IMG/VR virus record: IMGVR_UViG_3300023116_007080
Span: 1-33,953 of that record
Reading direction: 5' to 3' (one strand)
Origin: a virus
Length of the DNA: 33,953 bases
The notes under the pieces were generated by a model. The model did no database searches. It was not told the origin of the DNA and worked only from the letters and a program-made list of their open reading frames with translations. This document shows positions 22,559 to 29,946 of the stretch, piece by piece. A program made the position numbers and the translations under genes. Every line of letters begins with the position of its first letter. Within the stretch, counting starts at the first letter, position 1.

Positions 22559-23404
22559 TTACTTCCCGGCAAGTTTTGCGTATATTCTTGATGATGATTC
22601 AAAAACTTCACGCGATTCTCTTTGTTCTCTGCCTTCTGGTTCTGTGCCACCTGCTTCTGCATCTGTGGTTCCAAACTCGTCTGTTTCTGAATCTAATGAA
22701 TCCAATTCAGTGTCCAATTCTGCTGTGTCATCGGCACCCATTGGTTCCGAAGCAGTTTCCTCACCAGTCAAAATTCTCACACCGTTGTCAAGGTCTTGCC
22801 TTGTTTGTGTCAATGTGGATTCTGCTGTTTCCAGTGCTGGTTGAACAGTTGAGATAAATGCATCTGCCTTGTCGGCACCCATCTCATCTCTGATTCTGTC
22901 TGCCAGTTCTAACATACTTTCAGTTTTCATTGTGGCCAGATCTTCTAGATAACCTGTTACCTTGTCCATCATGTCTTTGGCGGCCAGGATCAATTCTGAT
23001 TGTTGCTCCACACCTTCTTGAACAGACTCTTTGCTTAATAGATCACCCACCACTGCTTTTTTCTCTATGTCGGTCAGTTGAGGTGTTCTTTCAATTTTCT
23101 TGATCATCTGTTGTGTCTTGGGATCGCTTAATGCTTTTTTTGTAAATCCTGCATCAACTTCTTTGATTGCTTGATTTATCACGTCCAACATCATTTGATG
23201 TTTTTGATAATTTGCATCATTTAGCTCTCTGCCAAAATGTGTGTTGTCTGTGATTGTATGAATTTTAGTCCTAACCATGTTGGCCATGTTTTCCAGTTGG
23301 ATCTTGCTTAACCCAGAAAGGTCAAGTGTTTGTCCGAATCTAGATTCAAATTCTTTCAATAAAGATTCTGTGGTTACTTTCTTAGTTAGATCTAATGCTT
23401 TCAT
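22559..23404 (-). CDS. Helical protein with acidic Ser/Glu/Asp-rich tail
   Basis: The 281-residue protein is predicted to be almost wholly helical up to about residue 210, then has a very acidic, disordered stretch (residues about 210-260, rich in D, E, T, S) and a basic end. No enzyme motif is visible. Its position among virion genes and the acidic tail suggest a scaffold or head-core-like role, but this is a guess. It starts just after the stop of the 99-residue gene. Confidence 0.5.
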   Translation of the reverse strand: MKALDLTKKVTTESLLKEFESRFGQTLDLSGLSKIQLENMANMVRTKIHTITDNTHFGRELNDANYQKHQMMLDVINQAIKEVDAGFTKKALSDPKTQQMIKKIERTPQLTDIEKKAVVGDLLSKESVQEGVEQQSELILAAKDMMDKVTGYLEDLATMKTESMLELADRIRDEMGADKADAFISTVQPALETAESTLTQTRQDLDNGVRILTGEETASEPMGADDTAELDTELDSLDSETDEFGTTDAEAGGTEPEGREQRESREVFESSSRIYAKLAGK

Positions 23405-23406
23405 TA

Positions 23407-23706
23407 TTAAACTGTTTCTGTTGTTCTTTCAGATTTTGTAATACCTTGCTCACCGTTGTAGGCATCTATTTGATCTGCTATTGTTTCTACGAATGCGTCA
23501 AATTTATCTAATGCCGCTTGATTAGGCCAAACGTTTACAATCTTTAATGCATGTGAACCATCTGCGTTTGCAGTCACAGTTTTTTCAGTTTGTATCTCTC
23601 CTGCTTCCATCATTCTCATGATTTCAGTTCTCAAAGGAGCATATGTTTTGAAAAAACGGACAGAACCTGCTGGTATATTAAAAGTTTGTGTTGTTCTTAT
23701 CGCCAT
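23407..23706 (-). CDS. Small conserved protein, tandem paralogue B
   Basis: The 99-residue protein shares its plan with the next gene upstream (23722-24024): a start of the type TxTFxIPxGxVRxFK, a middle helix, a strand ending in VWPNQA, and a final helix with AYN. The order beta-alpha-beta-beta-alpha resembles a ferredoxin-like or ABM fold, but this is pattern only. A GGAG SD precedes the ATG. The function is unknown; the late-type promoter at 24044 suggests a virion or assembly role. Confidence 0.6.
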   Translation of the reverse strand: MAIRTTQTFNIPAGSVRFFKTYAPLRTEIMRMMEAGEIQTEKTVTANADGSHALKIVNVWPNQAALDKFDAFVETIADQIDAYNGEQGITKSERTTETV

Positions 23707-23721
23707 TTTTTTTCTCCAAAT

Positions 23722-24024
23722 TTAAAGTTTTTCAATAACTCTTGTTACTTGTATGTTATTTATTCTATTGTACTCATTAATAGCGTCAGTATGACTACTG
23801 ATTTTAGACTCAAAATCTTTGTAATCAGCATCGTTTGGCCAGTGTGTGGTTAATACGAGCTTGTTTGCACCATCCATGCTAGTGACTTCTTTTGTTGTTA
23901 TGACTTTTGTGTCTATGGTTGTTAAACAATAGGTTCGCCATAACTCTTCTAGTTCAGGACTAGATTTGAAATATCTTACCTTGCCAACAGGTATAATAAA
24001 TGTATATGTTACTTTAGTAGCCAT
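23722..24024 (-). CDS. Small conserved protein, tandem paralogue A
   Basis: The 100-residue protein is a diverged copy of the following gene: TYTFIIPVGKVRYFKS at the start, HWPNDADYKDF in the middle and INEYNRINNI at the end line up with it. The two clearly arose by tandem duplication, but identity is low, so they have probably split roles. It is first after an exact TATAAATA late box. Confidence 0.62.
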   Translation of the reverse strand: MATKVTYTFIIPVGKVRYFKSSPELEELWRTYCLTTIDTKVITTKEVTSMDGANKLVLTTHWPNDADYKDFESKISSHTDAINEYNRINNIQVTRVIEKL

Positions 24025-24042
24025 GATAATATATATTTACTG

Positions 24043-24573
24043 TTATTTATAATCATTTAAAAACCTAAATGTGTGATCGAATATTTGATGTATTTCTGAC
24101 TTTATCTCGTCTGCTCGCCTGTTGGTCTCTATCAATTTGTTAGAATAAACAAACTCCTTGTCGTCATCGTTTTCTTTGACTGCCATTTTATAGAACCTCT
24201 TGAAGTTCTTTATATCAAATAGTTTTGATGCGAATTGTTCATCCAATGTTAATATTTGAGAAGGTATGTTTTTTTGATCTGCCAGATAATGTGCAACCAA
24301 TATGGCAGTCTGTTTGAGGAAAATACTGTCATACAAAATCTTTGCCTGTGTCATGTCCGCTATCACATAAACATATCTGGTTGGATCTATCTTCTTGGGA
24401 ACGATTGCGATATTACCAATTAAGATACCTTTGGAAAACTGTTTTGGTAAATGTCGAAAAGGTCTTTGCTTTTCGTCGTTTTTGGCCAGTTCATTTAATT
24501 TGTTTTTGAGATTGTAGGATTTTATTTGACTCTCAAGTATCTCATTTTTATTATCAACAATTTTTTTTGCCAT
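24043..24573 (-). CDS. Hypothetical T4-like marine phage protein
   Basis: The 176-residue protein has a charged helical N-terminus and a core with ILIGNIAIVPKKIDPTRYVYVIADM, probably two beta strands, then helices. I do not recognise it. Its C-terminal codons are built into the late promoter of the next gene. It follows the 73-residue gene by 11 nt, so they are one transcription unit. Confidence 0.55.
   Translation of the reverse strand: MAKKIVDNKNEILESQIKSYNLKNKLNELAKNDEKQRPFRHLPKQFSKGILIGNIAIVPKKIDPTRYVYVIADMTQAKILYDSIFLKQTAILVAHYLADQKNIPSQILTLDEQFASKLFDIKNFKRFYKMAVKENDDDKEFVYSNKLIETNRRADEIKSEIHQIFDHTFRFLNDYK
24044..24051 (-). promoter_or_regulatory. T4-type late promoter box
   Basis: An exact TATAAATA on the minus strand lies 19 nt before the ATG at 24024. 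It also encodes the last two residues and stop of the preceding gene (Tyr-Lys-TAA), so promoter and coding sequence share the same bases. Confidence 0.6.
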
Positions 24574-24584
24574 AGAAATTCATA

Positions 24585-24806
24585 CTACTTAACTAAACGT
24601 ATGCTTCTATTTAATGCATATTGGGTATCATCAACAAGTTTTTTTCTTACCAGAGCACCCTTGCTGGCCAATATCCTTGCAGTTTCTATGTCTTCCACAT
24701 CGAGGTTGCTTTGTAGGATTGGTAATTTACTTTTATATTTTTTTATAAAAGCAATTTGTCTTTGTGTTATGTAGACTCGAGCATATCGAGATAATTGTAT
24801 GAACAT
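24585..24806 (-). CDS. Small basic hypothetical protein
   Basis: The 73-residue protein has many Arg and Lys and two predicted helices (QRQIAFIKKY, ETARILASKG). The start MFIQLSRYARVYITQRQ has the look of a conserved marine T4-like protein. The function is unknown. It lies between the membrane protein and the 176-residue gene on the same strand. Confidence 0.5.
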   Translation of the reverse strand: MFIQLSRYARVYITQRQIAFIKKYKSKLPILQSNLDVEDIETARILASKGALVRKKLVDDTQYALNRSIRLVK

Positions 24807-24829
24807 TTTTTAAAGTTTAAGTTTGAATT

Positions 24830-25060
24830 CTATGAGGGCATCTTCATCAGGATCACAACAATCGTTGATAGTAATCCTGCCACCACGGTACCCGCGGTCA
24901 TGATCAAAGTTTTATTGGAACTCTTGTGATTGTTCAACAAGTCGTCGTTGATTCTTTTCAATGCCAGTTCAATTGACGACAGGCGATCGTGTAGGCCTTT
25001 ATACCTTTCGGCGCAAAGGTCCACGTGTGCTTCCAAATTTGTTTTTTCTAAATCACTCAT
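24830..25060 (-). CDS. Small tail-anchored membrane protein
   Basis: Counted from MSDLEKTN the protein has 76 residues: a helical soluble part (LERI-type heptads from about 15 to 45) and a C-terminal membrane segment (MTAGTVVAGLLSTIVVILM). This is the plan of phage hemolysin-XhlA-like or spanin/holin-associated proteins, but the family is not certain. An in-frame ATG at 25084 would add eight residues, but it lies inside a palindrome with no SD. I chose 25060, which has AAGAGA upstream. Confidence 0.55.
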   Translation of the reverse strand: MSDLEKTNLEAHVDLCAERYKGLHDRLSSIELALKRINDDLLNNHKSSNKTLIMTAGTVVAGLLSTIVVILMKMPS

Positions 25061-25076
25061 AATAGTTCTCTTTTTC

Positions 25077-25092
25077 GCATCCATATGGATGC
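25077..25092. repeat. Perfect 16-bp palindrome
   Basis: GCATCCATATGGATGC is its own reverse complement. It lies in the leader just before the membrane-protein gene and covers the alternative ATG. As RNA it could fold only with a tight loop, so it may be an operator for a dimeric protein. Its function is unknown. Confidence 0.45.
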
Positions 25093-25146
25093 AGTTTTTG
25101 TTGCCTGTTTGAGAAGTTGATCTGCCTATTTGAGCCTAATATACTA

Positions 25147-25620
25147 TTATTTATCTGTTGGGCCTATATCAATAAAGTATGTATTTTTAAATTTTGGATC
25201 CTGCGTGTTGAAGCAATTGGCCGGAAATGTGACTGTTTCCTGTAAAAAGCCGTGTGTTGGTATCAGGTCAAAATCTGTTATCAATCCAGCCACTCCGTTA
25301 TCGCCATCACTGTAAGCACCAGTCTGCTCGGTCCTCCATGTGAAGGACCATATGTTCTGTTTGCCTTCTTTGTAGAAAGATCCAAAATGGAACTCCTTTA
25401 GATCAACTGATTGTTTTACAGGATCGTGGTCCCAATCCACGTTGGCCCTCAACTGTATCAGTTGTTGCACCGTGACAAAATTGGCTTTCTGCAATCTCAC
25501 AGTTTCCAGTGTGTCTTTGCTATCCACCAACACTCCTGTGGGGGAGGTGAAGGGAAAAGGTAATGTTGTGTTCCCGGGATTACCAATGTCTACCAAAGTT
25601 ATGATACAAAAGTTGTGCAT
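25147..25620 (-). CDS. Conserved T4-like marine phage protein
   Basis: The 157-residue protein is rich in beta-prone residues and aromatics (KQNIWSFTWRTEQTG, FDLIPTHGFLQETV) with no signal or membrane segment. Its start MHNFCIITLVDIGN is that of a conserved marine T4-like family of unknown role, probably virion-linked. A hairpin and a TGTAAATA box precede it. Confidence 0.55.
   Translation of the reverse strand: MHNFCIITLVDIGNPGNTTLPFPFTSPTGVLVDSKDTLETVRLQKANFVTVQQLIQLRANVDWDHDPVKQSVDLKEFHFGSFYKEGKQNIWSFTWRTEQTGAYSDGDNGVAGLITDFDLIPTHGFLQETVTFPANCFNTQDPKFKNTYFIDIGPTDK
25148..25155 (-). promoter_or_regulatory. Late-like promoter box overlapping a stop codon
   Basis: GATAAATA on the minus strand covers the final Asp-Lys-TAA codons of the 157-residue gene and lies upstream of the membrane-protein gene. 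It is one base from TATAAATA. Confidence 0.35.
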
Positions 25621-25633
25621 GATGTTTACAAGG

Positions 25634-25641
25634 TATTTACA
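25634..25641 (-). promoter_or_regulatory. Weak late-like box
   Basis: TGTAAATA on the minus strand, 13 nt before the ATG at 25620, differs by one base from TATAAATA. Position is the only support. Confidence 0.25.
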
Positions 25642-25647
25642 AAAGAC

Positions 25648-25679
25648 GAAAGGGTGAACAAATAAATGCTCACCCTTTC
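25648..25679 (-). terminator. Hairpin terminator after the 105-residue gene
   Basis: A 10-bp perfect stem (GAAAGGGTGA with TCACCCTTTC) and a 12-nt loop lie 37 bp after the stop at 25717. The run of T after it on the minus strand is short and interrupted (GTCTTTTGT), so termination may be partial, or the stem may protect the mRNA 3' end. Confidence 0.5.
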
Positions 25680-25716
25680 TAATTGCTTGAACTAATTTAA
25701 ATTTAATAAATTACAA

Positions 25717-26034
25717 TTAGTCTAAAGTTATTACTGATGTAATATCTACGTTAGCAAAGTATTCTTGTGCTGTTGTGCTTGGAGTACCAGTACCTTGTAC
25801 TACTACTGTGATAGCCGCATCACCAACTGCACCTTTCATGCCCACTACTGTGAAAGCATCAGATTGTGTGTTACCGTTAACAAGTGAATTACCTGCCGCG
25901 ATTCCTTGTAAGAAACCATCGATAGTTGCTTGTGTGTGATTACCACCACCGTTTAAGTCAACAGTACAGATGTGTGTTTTACCACCTAGACCATTGCCTG
26001 CTTTTGCTACTGCGTTATTTGTTATTGAAGCCAT
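25717..26034 (-). CDS. Small, probably abundant virion protein
   Basis: The 105-residue protein is Gly/Ala/Thr/Val-rich, low in charge and beta-prone (DAAITVVVQGTG), like decoration or tail-tube-type proteins, though no family is recognised. The expression signals are the strongest of the late class here: CATAAATA, a GC-rich leader hairpin, a near-perfect SD (AAAGGAG) and a 3' hairpin. These point to a highly made product. Confidence 0.6.
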   Translation of the reverse strand: MASITNNAVAKAGNGLGGKTHICTVDLNGGGNHTQATIDGFLQGIAAGNSLVNGNTQSDAFTVVGMKGAVGDAAITVVVQGTGTPSTTAQEYFANVDITSVITLD

Positions 26035-26068
26035 TGTTTTTCTCCTTTTTTCTCTTCGTTAATGGCGA

Positions 26069-26085
26069 GTCACCGCTCCGGTGAC
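26069..26085 (-). promoter_or_regulatory. Leader hairpin
   Basis: GTCACCG-GAG-CGGTGAC forms a 7-bp stem with a 3-nt loop between the late box (26096) and the SD of the 105-residue gene. A stem near the mRNA 5' end often protects it from decay; that role is inferred. Confidence 0.5.
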
Positions 26086-26095
26086 ACGTTGCAAT

Positions 26096-26103
26096 TATTT
26101 ATG
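26096..26103 (-). promoter_or_regulatory. T4-like late promoter box
   Basis: CATAAATA on the minus strand, about 60 nt upstream of the small virion-type gene, in a short gene-free gap. Confidence 0.55.
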
Positions 26104-26128
26104 GTAAACTATGGTAATTTATGCTGTA

Positions 26129-26857
26129 TTATAATGATTTTAACCAAACTTCATCACTTCTGGTACGTTTTTTGATTTTATAACCCAGTTTTTTCAATAT
26201 GTCTTCTGCTACTCGCACCACGTGTGGTCTTTTTGCTCTTTTCATTTCTATGTTGATCACAGGACTGTTGTTGGCAACAGTTTCCACAGCACCTTTCATT
26301 AACAGGTCTTCGTATCCGTCCACATCTATCTTTATGAAATCGATGTTGGTCAGTTCAAAACTGTCCAGGGTCTTGATGTGTATGCTACCAGGAGTACGAT
26401 CAAGCATTTGGTGTAGTGGTTCATGGAAGGTGGCCGTGCTCTCAACATCTCCCAGTCCAACTTCATGCAAGATGGCATTTTGGTCATGAGGTATGTTCTT
26501 TTTCCAACATTCCACAAATATCGGGTTGGGTTCAAAACAGTGTACTATCTCAAAATCTTTCATTAGGTTTCGTGTCCACATACCCACATTGGCTCCTGCG
26601 TCTATGCACCCTCTCCAACTTTTGATGTGTGAGTAGGCTTCTCTTCTCAGTTCAGATTGTCCATCACCGGCATCCTTGACGAATGTGGGTTGGGTATGTT
26701 GACCATTGTATGCCACCCAAAAGTCTTTGCCTGTCGGATATACATTATCTTTTTGAAGGCAGTTGGAGCAGTCGCAATGATCACAATTCTCACAGTTGGC
26801 ACAAGCATTTCCACAGTGTGTATCACAAGCACATCTAAAACATTTTGCTTTTTTCAT
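26129..26857 (-). CDS. FkbM-family methyltransferase with cysteine-rich N-terminus
   Basis: The 242-residue protein has two parts. Residues 1-35 hold ten Cys (6, 9, 11, 15, 19, 22, 25, 28, 30, 33) and two His, spaced as CxxC, CxC and CxxxC, like a small metal-binding domain. The rest is an FkbM-type SAM methyltransferase: CIDAGANVGMWT near 84-95 (SAM loop), HCFEPNP, a LHEVGLGD segment, and IDFIKIDVDGYE. FkbM enzymes O-methylate sugars and other small molecules. The join of the two parts is unusual. It is last of an operon with two conserved genes upstream. Confidence 0.78.
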   Translation of the reverse strand: MKKAKCFRCACDTHCGNACANCENCDHCDCSNCLQKDNVYPTGKDFWVAYNGQHTQPTFVKDAGDGQSELRREAYSHIKSWRGCIDAGANVGMWTRNLMKDFEIVHCFEPNPIFVECWKKNIPHDQNAILHEVGLGDVESTATFHEPLHQMLDRTPGSIHIKTLDSFELTNIDFIKIDVDGYEDLLMKGAVETVANNSPVINIEMKRAKRPHVVRVAEDILKKLGYKIKKRTRSDEVWLKSL

Positions 26858-27139
26858 TTAATCTCTGCCCATGTAATCATCTTCCCATGCCTGATAATGT
26901 GACTTGGTGTGATATCTTTTATGATTTATTTTTTTCAATCCTTCCAGCATGGCTTCATGCATACTGATATTGATTTTATATAGCACGGGTGCTCCTTTGT
27001 ACCAACGCCAGGTGGTTTCTTTTTCCATGTAATCGGTGAGCCAAACATACGATCCGTTTTTTAAACGTGTTGGTATCCATGCAAACTTTTTATTGTAATA
27101 GTTTTCCGGGGGACCTAATATTGCACCTATGTGTTTCAT
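26858..27139 (-). CDS. Hypothetical protein
   Basis: The 93-residue protein is rich in Trp, Tyr and His (KFAWIPTRL, YVWLTDYMEKETTWRWY). The first half is probably a small beta barrel and the second helical. I do not recognise it. It overlaps the upstream gene by 4 nt (ATGA) and its stop directly touches the FkbM start, so the three are co-translated. Confidence 0.55.
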   Translation of the reverse strand: MKHIGAILGPPENYYNKKFAWIPTRLKNGSYVWLTDYMEKETTWRWYKGAPVLYKINISMHEAMLEGLKKINHKRYHTKSHYQAWEDDYMGRD

Positions 27140-27708
27140 TGTCCCAGCAGTTGTTTTATTTTTTTTGTTATATCTGTGGCGTGTAATTTATTTTGTAATA
27201 GTTTTGCCATTCTGTGATTGACATTGTTCTTATCTGTTTTTTTGAGATTTGAATAATCACTGATGCTTCTACGTAGGTTTTTGTATTCGACGTTGCTGAT
27301 GTTGAGTGTGTTTTCTAATTTTGTGAGGAAGTCATAATCATCAGACAATTTCCTTAGGTAACGTTTCACAGCCAGTGTCGGCAAGGTGGACCTTTGTCTC
27401 AACGCCTCTGCCTGTTTTGGATTTCTCAATTTTTTGACTATGTCTTCTTTACCATCCACGACCGATAGCATATTGTATAAATCGTTTCCTGATGTTCTCA
27501 CGATTTTAAAATCACCATAAGTCAGTGTGCTTTGAGCATACATTTTTGCCCACTGTTTTCCTTCGTTGTTGATATTTTTTAGTAGAGACAAACCCAAAAA
27601 TGTTAGATATATACGCTCTTGTATATCTTGGAACGTGAAGCGTTGTAGGTCGTTTTGTCTTCGAACCACTCTTGCTTCAGATACATACTGTATGAAGGGC
27701 ATTAACAT
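27136..27708 (-). CDS. Helical hypothetical phage protein
   Basis: The 190-residue protein (from MLMPFIQYVSEARV) is basic and helical. A GTG start at 27735 would add nine residues but would lie upstream of the likely transcription start. The ATG at 27708 is 5 nt after a GGTAAATA box, as for other late-type genes here. The opening IQYVSEA is like the N-termini of several T4-like marine proteins that begin with a short conserved motif. The function is unknown. Confidence 0.5.
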   Translation of the reverse strand: MLMPFIQYVSEARVVRRQNDLQRFTFQDIQERIYLTFLGLSLLKNINNEGKQWAKMYAQSTLTYGDFKIVRTSGNDLYNMLSVVDGKEDIVKKLRNPKQAEALRQRSTLPTLAVKRYLRKLSDDYDFLTKLENTLNISNVEYKNLRRSISDYSNLKKTDKNNVNHRMAKLLQNKLHATDITKKIKQLLGQ

Positions 27709-27713
27709 AGAAA

Positions 27714-27721
27714 TATTTACC
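27714..27721 (-). promoter_or_regulatory. Late-like promoter box
   Basis: GGTAAATA on the minus strand lies 5 nt before the ATG at 27708. It differs from TATAAATA at two positions, so support is mainly the spacing. Confidence 0.25.
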
Positions 27722-27726
27722 GTAAA

Positions 27727-28773
27727 ATGGAACACAACTTAATATTAACCGATATACTCAAGACTGGAAACCATCAACAGTTACAATCTTTTATCGATAT
27801 GCATTCGTTGAATGATCAAACATTTGAATGCACCGGTGATTGGTACTCCATACCCTCTTATGATTTAAAAAAGTATAAAAGAAAGTTTGCTGTGATAGAT
27901 CATCGAATGGGAAACTACAAATTATGGGAAAATGATTTTTATTGGAAAGACTTGTACGATCGAATCGAATATCTTGTCAAAAACAAGTTTGTTATGATAG
28001 TTTCAAATCCCTGGGAGTCCAAGCACACAATCATAAAGCAATTAAGAAAAATCGTCATAGAAGAAAACAGATATACCTACTGGACCGGGGGATCAAGTTG
28101 GTTTTGGTGGATGATGTTTGAAAGGTACAAAGATCAGAAATTTGACATAGATCATTCAAAAAAAATATTTGATTTTTTTTATCTAAACAAACAGGAAAGA
28201 CCTCACAGGATAAAATTGTTTAAAAAGTTACAGTCAGAGGGATTATTGGCCGATAGTTTGTACAGTTTCCTTAGCGAAAACAAAAACTTAGATCCAAAAT
28301 ATGAATTACCATGGGTAGATGTCAACAATTATCCAAAGTACGGAAAAGATAGAGACATCTATGAACTTCCGTACAATCATTCTTCCTACAATATAGTTTC
28401 GGAAACACACGACTTTGGTGAGACATTCATAACAGAAAAAATATGGAAACCCATATTAATGAAACAGATATTCATAGTACACAGCAAACCAAATTATCTA
28501 CAGGAGTTAAATGAGATGGGATTTAAAACTTTCAGTACCTTGTTCGACGAGAGTTATGATAAAGAAAATGACAGTGATAAAAGAATTGATGCCATTGTTA
28601 AGTTGTGTAAGTTTTTGAAAGATCAGAAAGCCGAAGAGTTATACAAAGAGTCAACACTTATCAGAGACCACAATTCAAAACATTTTTTTAATAGATCTGC
28701 TCTACAGAATGAAATAAACAAAACCTTATTGGGTTTTATCAAATTTTTTGATGGCACTCAAGTTTCTTCTTGA
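27727..28773 (+). CDS. Glycosyltransferase-like protein
   Basis: The 348-residue protein resembles phage and bacterial glycosyltransferases near its C-terminal third: YNIVSET (221-227), then FITEKIWKPILMKQIFIV (234-251) and LNEMGFKTF. These correspond to the nucleotide-sugar-binding region of GT10-like or related enzymes, with a conserved EK pair. The N-terminal half is aromatic-rich and unassigned. It may modify host surface glycan, phage DNA or virion proteins. It is the only plus-strand gene between 9.4 and 31 kb, divergent from the gene at 27708, and overlaps the convergent DUF6267-like gene by 48 bp, which suggests recent insertion. Confidence 0.6.
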   Translation: MEHNLILTDILKTGNHQQLQSFIDMHSLNDQTFECTGDWYSIPSYDLKKYKRKFAVIDHRMGNYKLWENDFYWKDLYDRIEYLVKNKFVMIVSNPWESKHTIIKQLRKIVIEENRYTYWTGGSSWFWWMMFERYKDQKFDIDHSKKIFDFFYLNKQERPHRIKLFKKLQSEGLLADSLYSFLSENKNLDPKYELPWVDVNNYPKYGKDRDIYELPYNHSSYNIVSETHDFGETFITEKIWKPILMKQIFIVHSKPNYLQELNEMGFKTFSTLFDESYDKENDSDKRIDAIVKLCKFLKDQKAEELYKESTLIRDHNSKHFFNRSALQNEINKTLLGFIKFFDGTQVSS

Positions 28774-29946
28774 GAATGTGAGCCTGTCCACTAATTTGAC
28801 TGCACCACCGTCCGATCCAACAGCAACAAAACCTTCCGGGTCTGTGACTTCCAAACCATTCTCAGTCTGAGCAAATGTGCCAACCTGCATGGCTTGGTTC
28901 ATTTTTTGGAGTGCTTCTGCTTTTAGTATTTGTACTTGTTTGTAAAAAGTCAGCATGGCCTGTAATGGTTTTTTTATTGTGTTCATAAATGCCGGCATCT
29001 GTTTCATTTTTTGTTGTCTTAGTTGAATGGCCTTTTGTGCTTTCAGTCCAGCCATTTGTTGATTCATTCTTGCAACATAGAATTCTTGAAAACCTTTTAG
29101 AAATTGATTGACGTTATCAGGCAAACGTCCTTGTTTGACTTCTGAGTTTATAAACATCTGGAACATCGGAATGAACTCTTTGTTGGTTGATAACATGGCT
29201 GATAAATTTTGTGGAACGTTTGACAAAAGTTTTTTTAGTGTTTGGATACCACTGGCAAAACTTTTAGATTCAGATGCTGTAAAAGTGGCCGAGCCCGAAA
29301 CATTTTTATAAGTGGCGTTGTCATACCATACATCGTTAGTTTTAACGAACGAAGATATATCTGCGCCTGCTTGGGCGTTCATTTCTCCCAATGATTCACC
29401 TGTGTATGTTGTGTGAAAAATAATTCCTACTTTTGCTTGTGATATCGTTTTGCCTATTTCGGAATTTTCGGGAACAGCATAAACAATTTCGTTGGGTTTG
29501 AATGTGATAAAGTTTTCTCCGTTGATCTTTTGTCTCACAAGATCGTTGTCGGTAAACATCATATCTCCCTGTACAACTCCTTGTATGTTCAATTTGGACA
29601 AATGCACCAAACATTTTAATAGTTTCTCTCCCAAATCTCCAGTTCCGTGATTTGTTGCGATATCTTTTTTGGTATAATTTATTTTTGGTGATTTGGCAAA
29701 TACTGATTTGGTACCAACGAAAAATTTTCCATTTGCAGGATTGATGCCACAAATAACAGCAGGAGCACCATCCCATTTCACTGACATCTGTAATGCTGTT
29801 GAACTCTGTCCTTTCAGCATATTATATATGTCAGTGAAATAGCCGACTACTGCTTCACCTCCTTGATATCCGGATGTGAGGATAATATCTTCAATGTGCT
29901 CTAGGTGTGTTCTTTTGAACTCTCTAAGGACTTCTTCAATTAACAT
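28726..29946 (-). CDS. DUF6267-like protein with nucleotidyltransferase (ligase) motifs
   Basis: The 406-residue protein is a known type of conserved marine T4-like protein. Residues 57-60 read KWDG within SVKWDGAPAVICG, which matches motif I (KxDG) of DNA/RNA ligases. GVVQGDMMF resembles motif III. Near the C-terminus PEGFVAV and AVKLVDR resemble motifs IV and V (EGxV, KxxxR). A Gln/Met-rich helical insert (about residues 270-360) separates III from IV. If active, it would form a lysine-AMP intermediate. No OB-fold is obvious. The substrate is unknown. It overlaps the upstream gene by one base (TAATG). Confidence 0.65.
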   Translation of the reverse strand: MLIEEVLREFKRTHLEHIEDIILTSGYQGGEAVVGYFTDIYNMLKGQSSTALQMSVKWDGAPAVICGINPANGKFFVGTKSVFAKSPKINYTKKDIATNHGTGDLGEKLLKCLVHLSKLNIQGVVQGDMMFTDNDLVRQKINGENFITFKPNEIVYAVPENSEIGKTISQAKVGIIFHTTYTGESLGEMNAQAGADISSFVKTNDVWYDNATYKNVSGSATFTASESKSFASGIQTLKKLLSNVPQNLSAMLSTNKEFIPMFQMFINSEVKQGRLPDNVNQFLKGFQEFYVARMNQQMAGLKAQKAIQLRQQKMKQMPAFMNTIKKPLQAMLTFYKQVQILKAEALQKMNQAMQVGTFAQTENGLEVTDPEGFVAVGSDGGAVKLVDRLTFSRRNLSAIKKFDKTQ

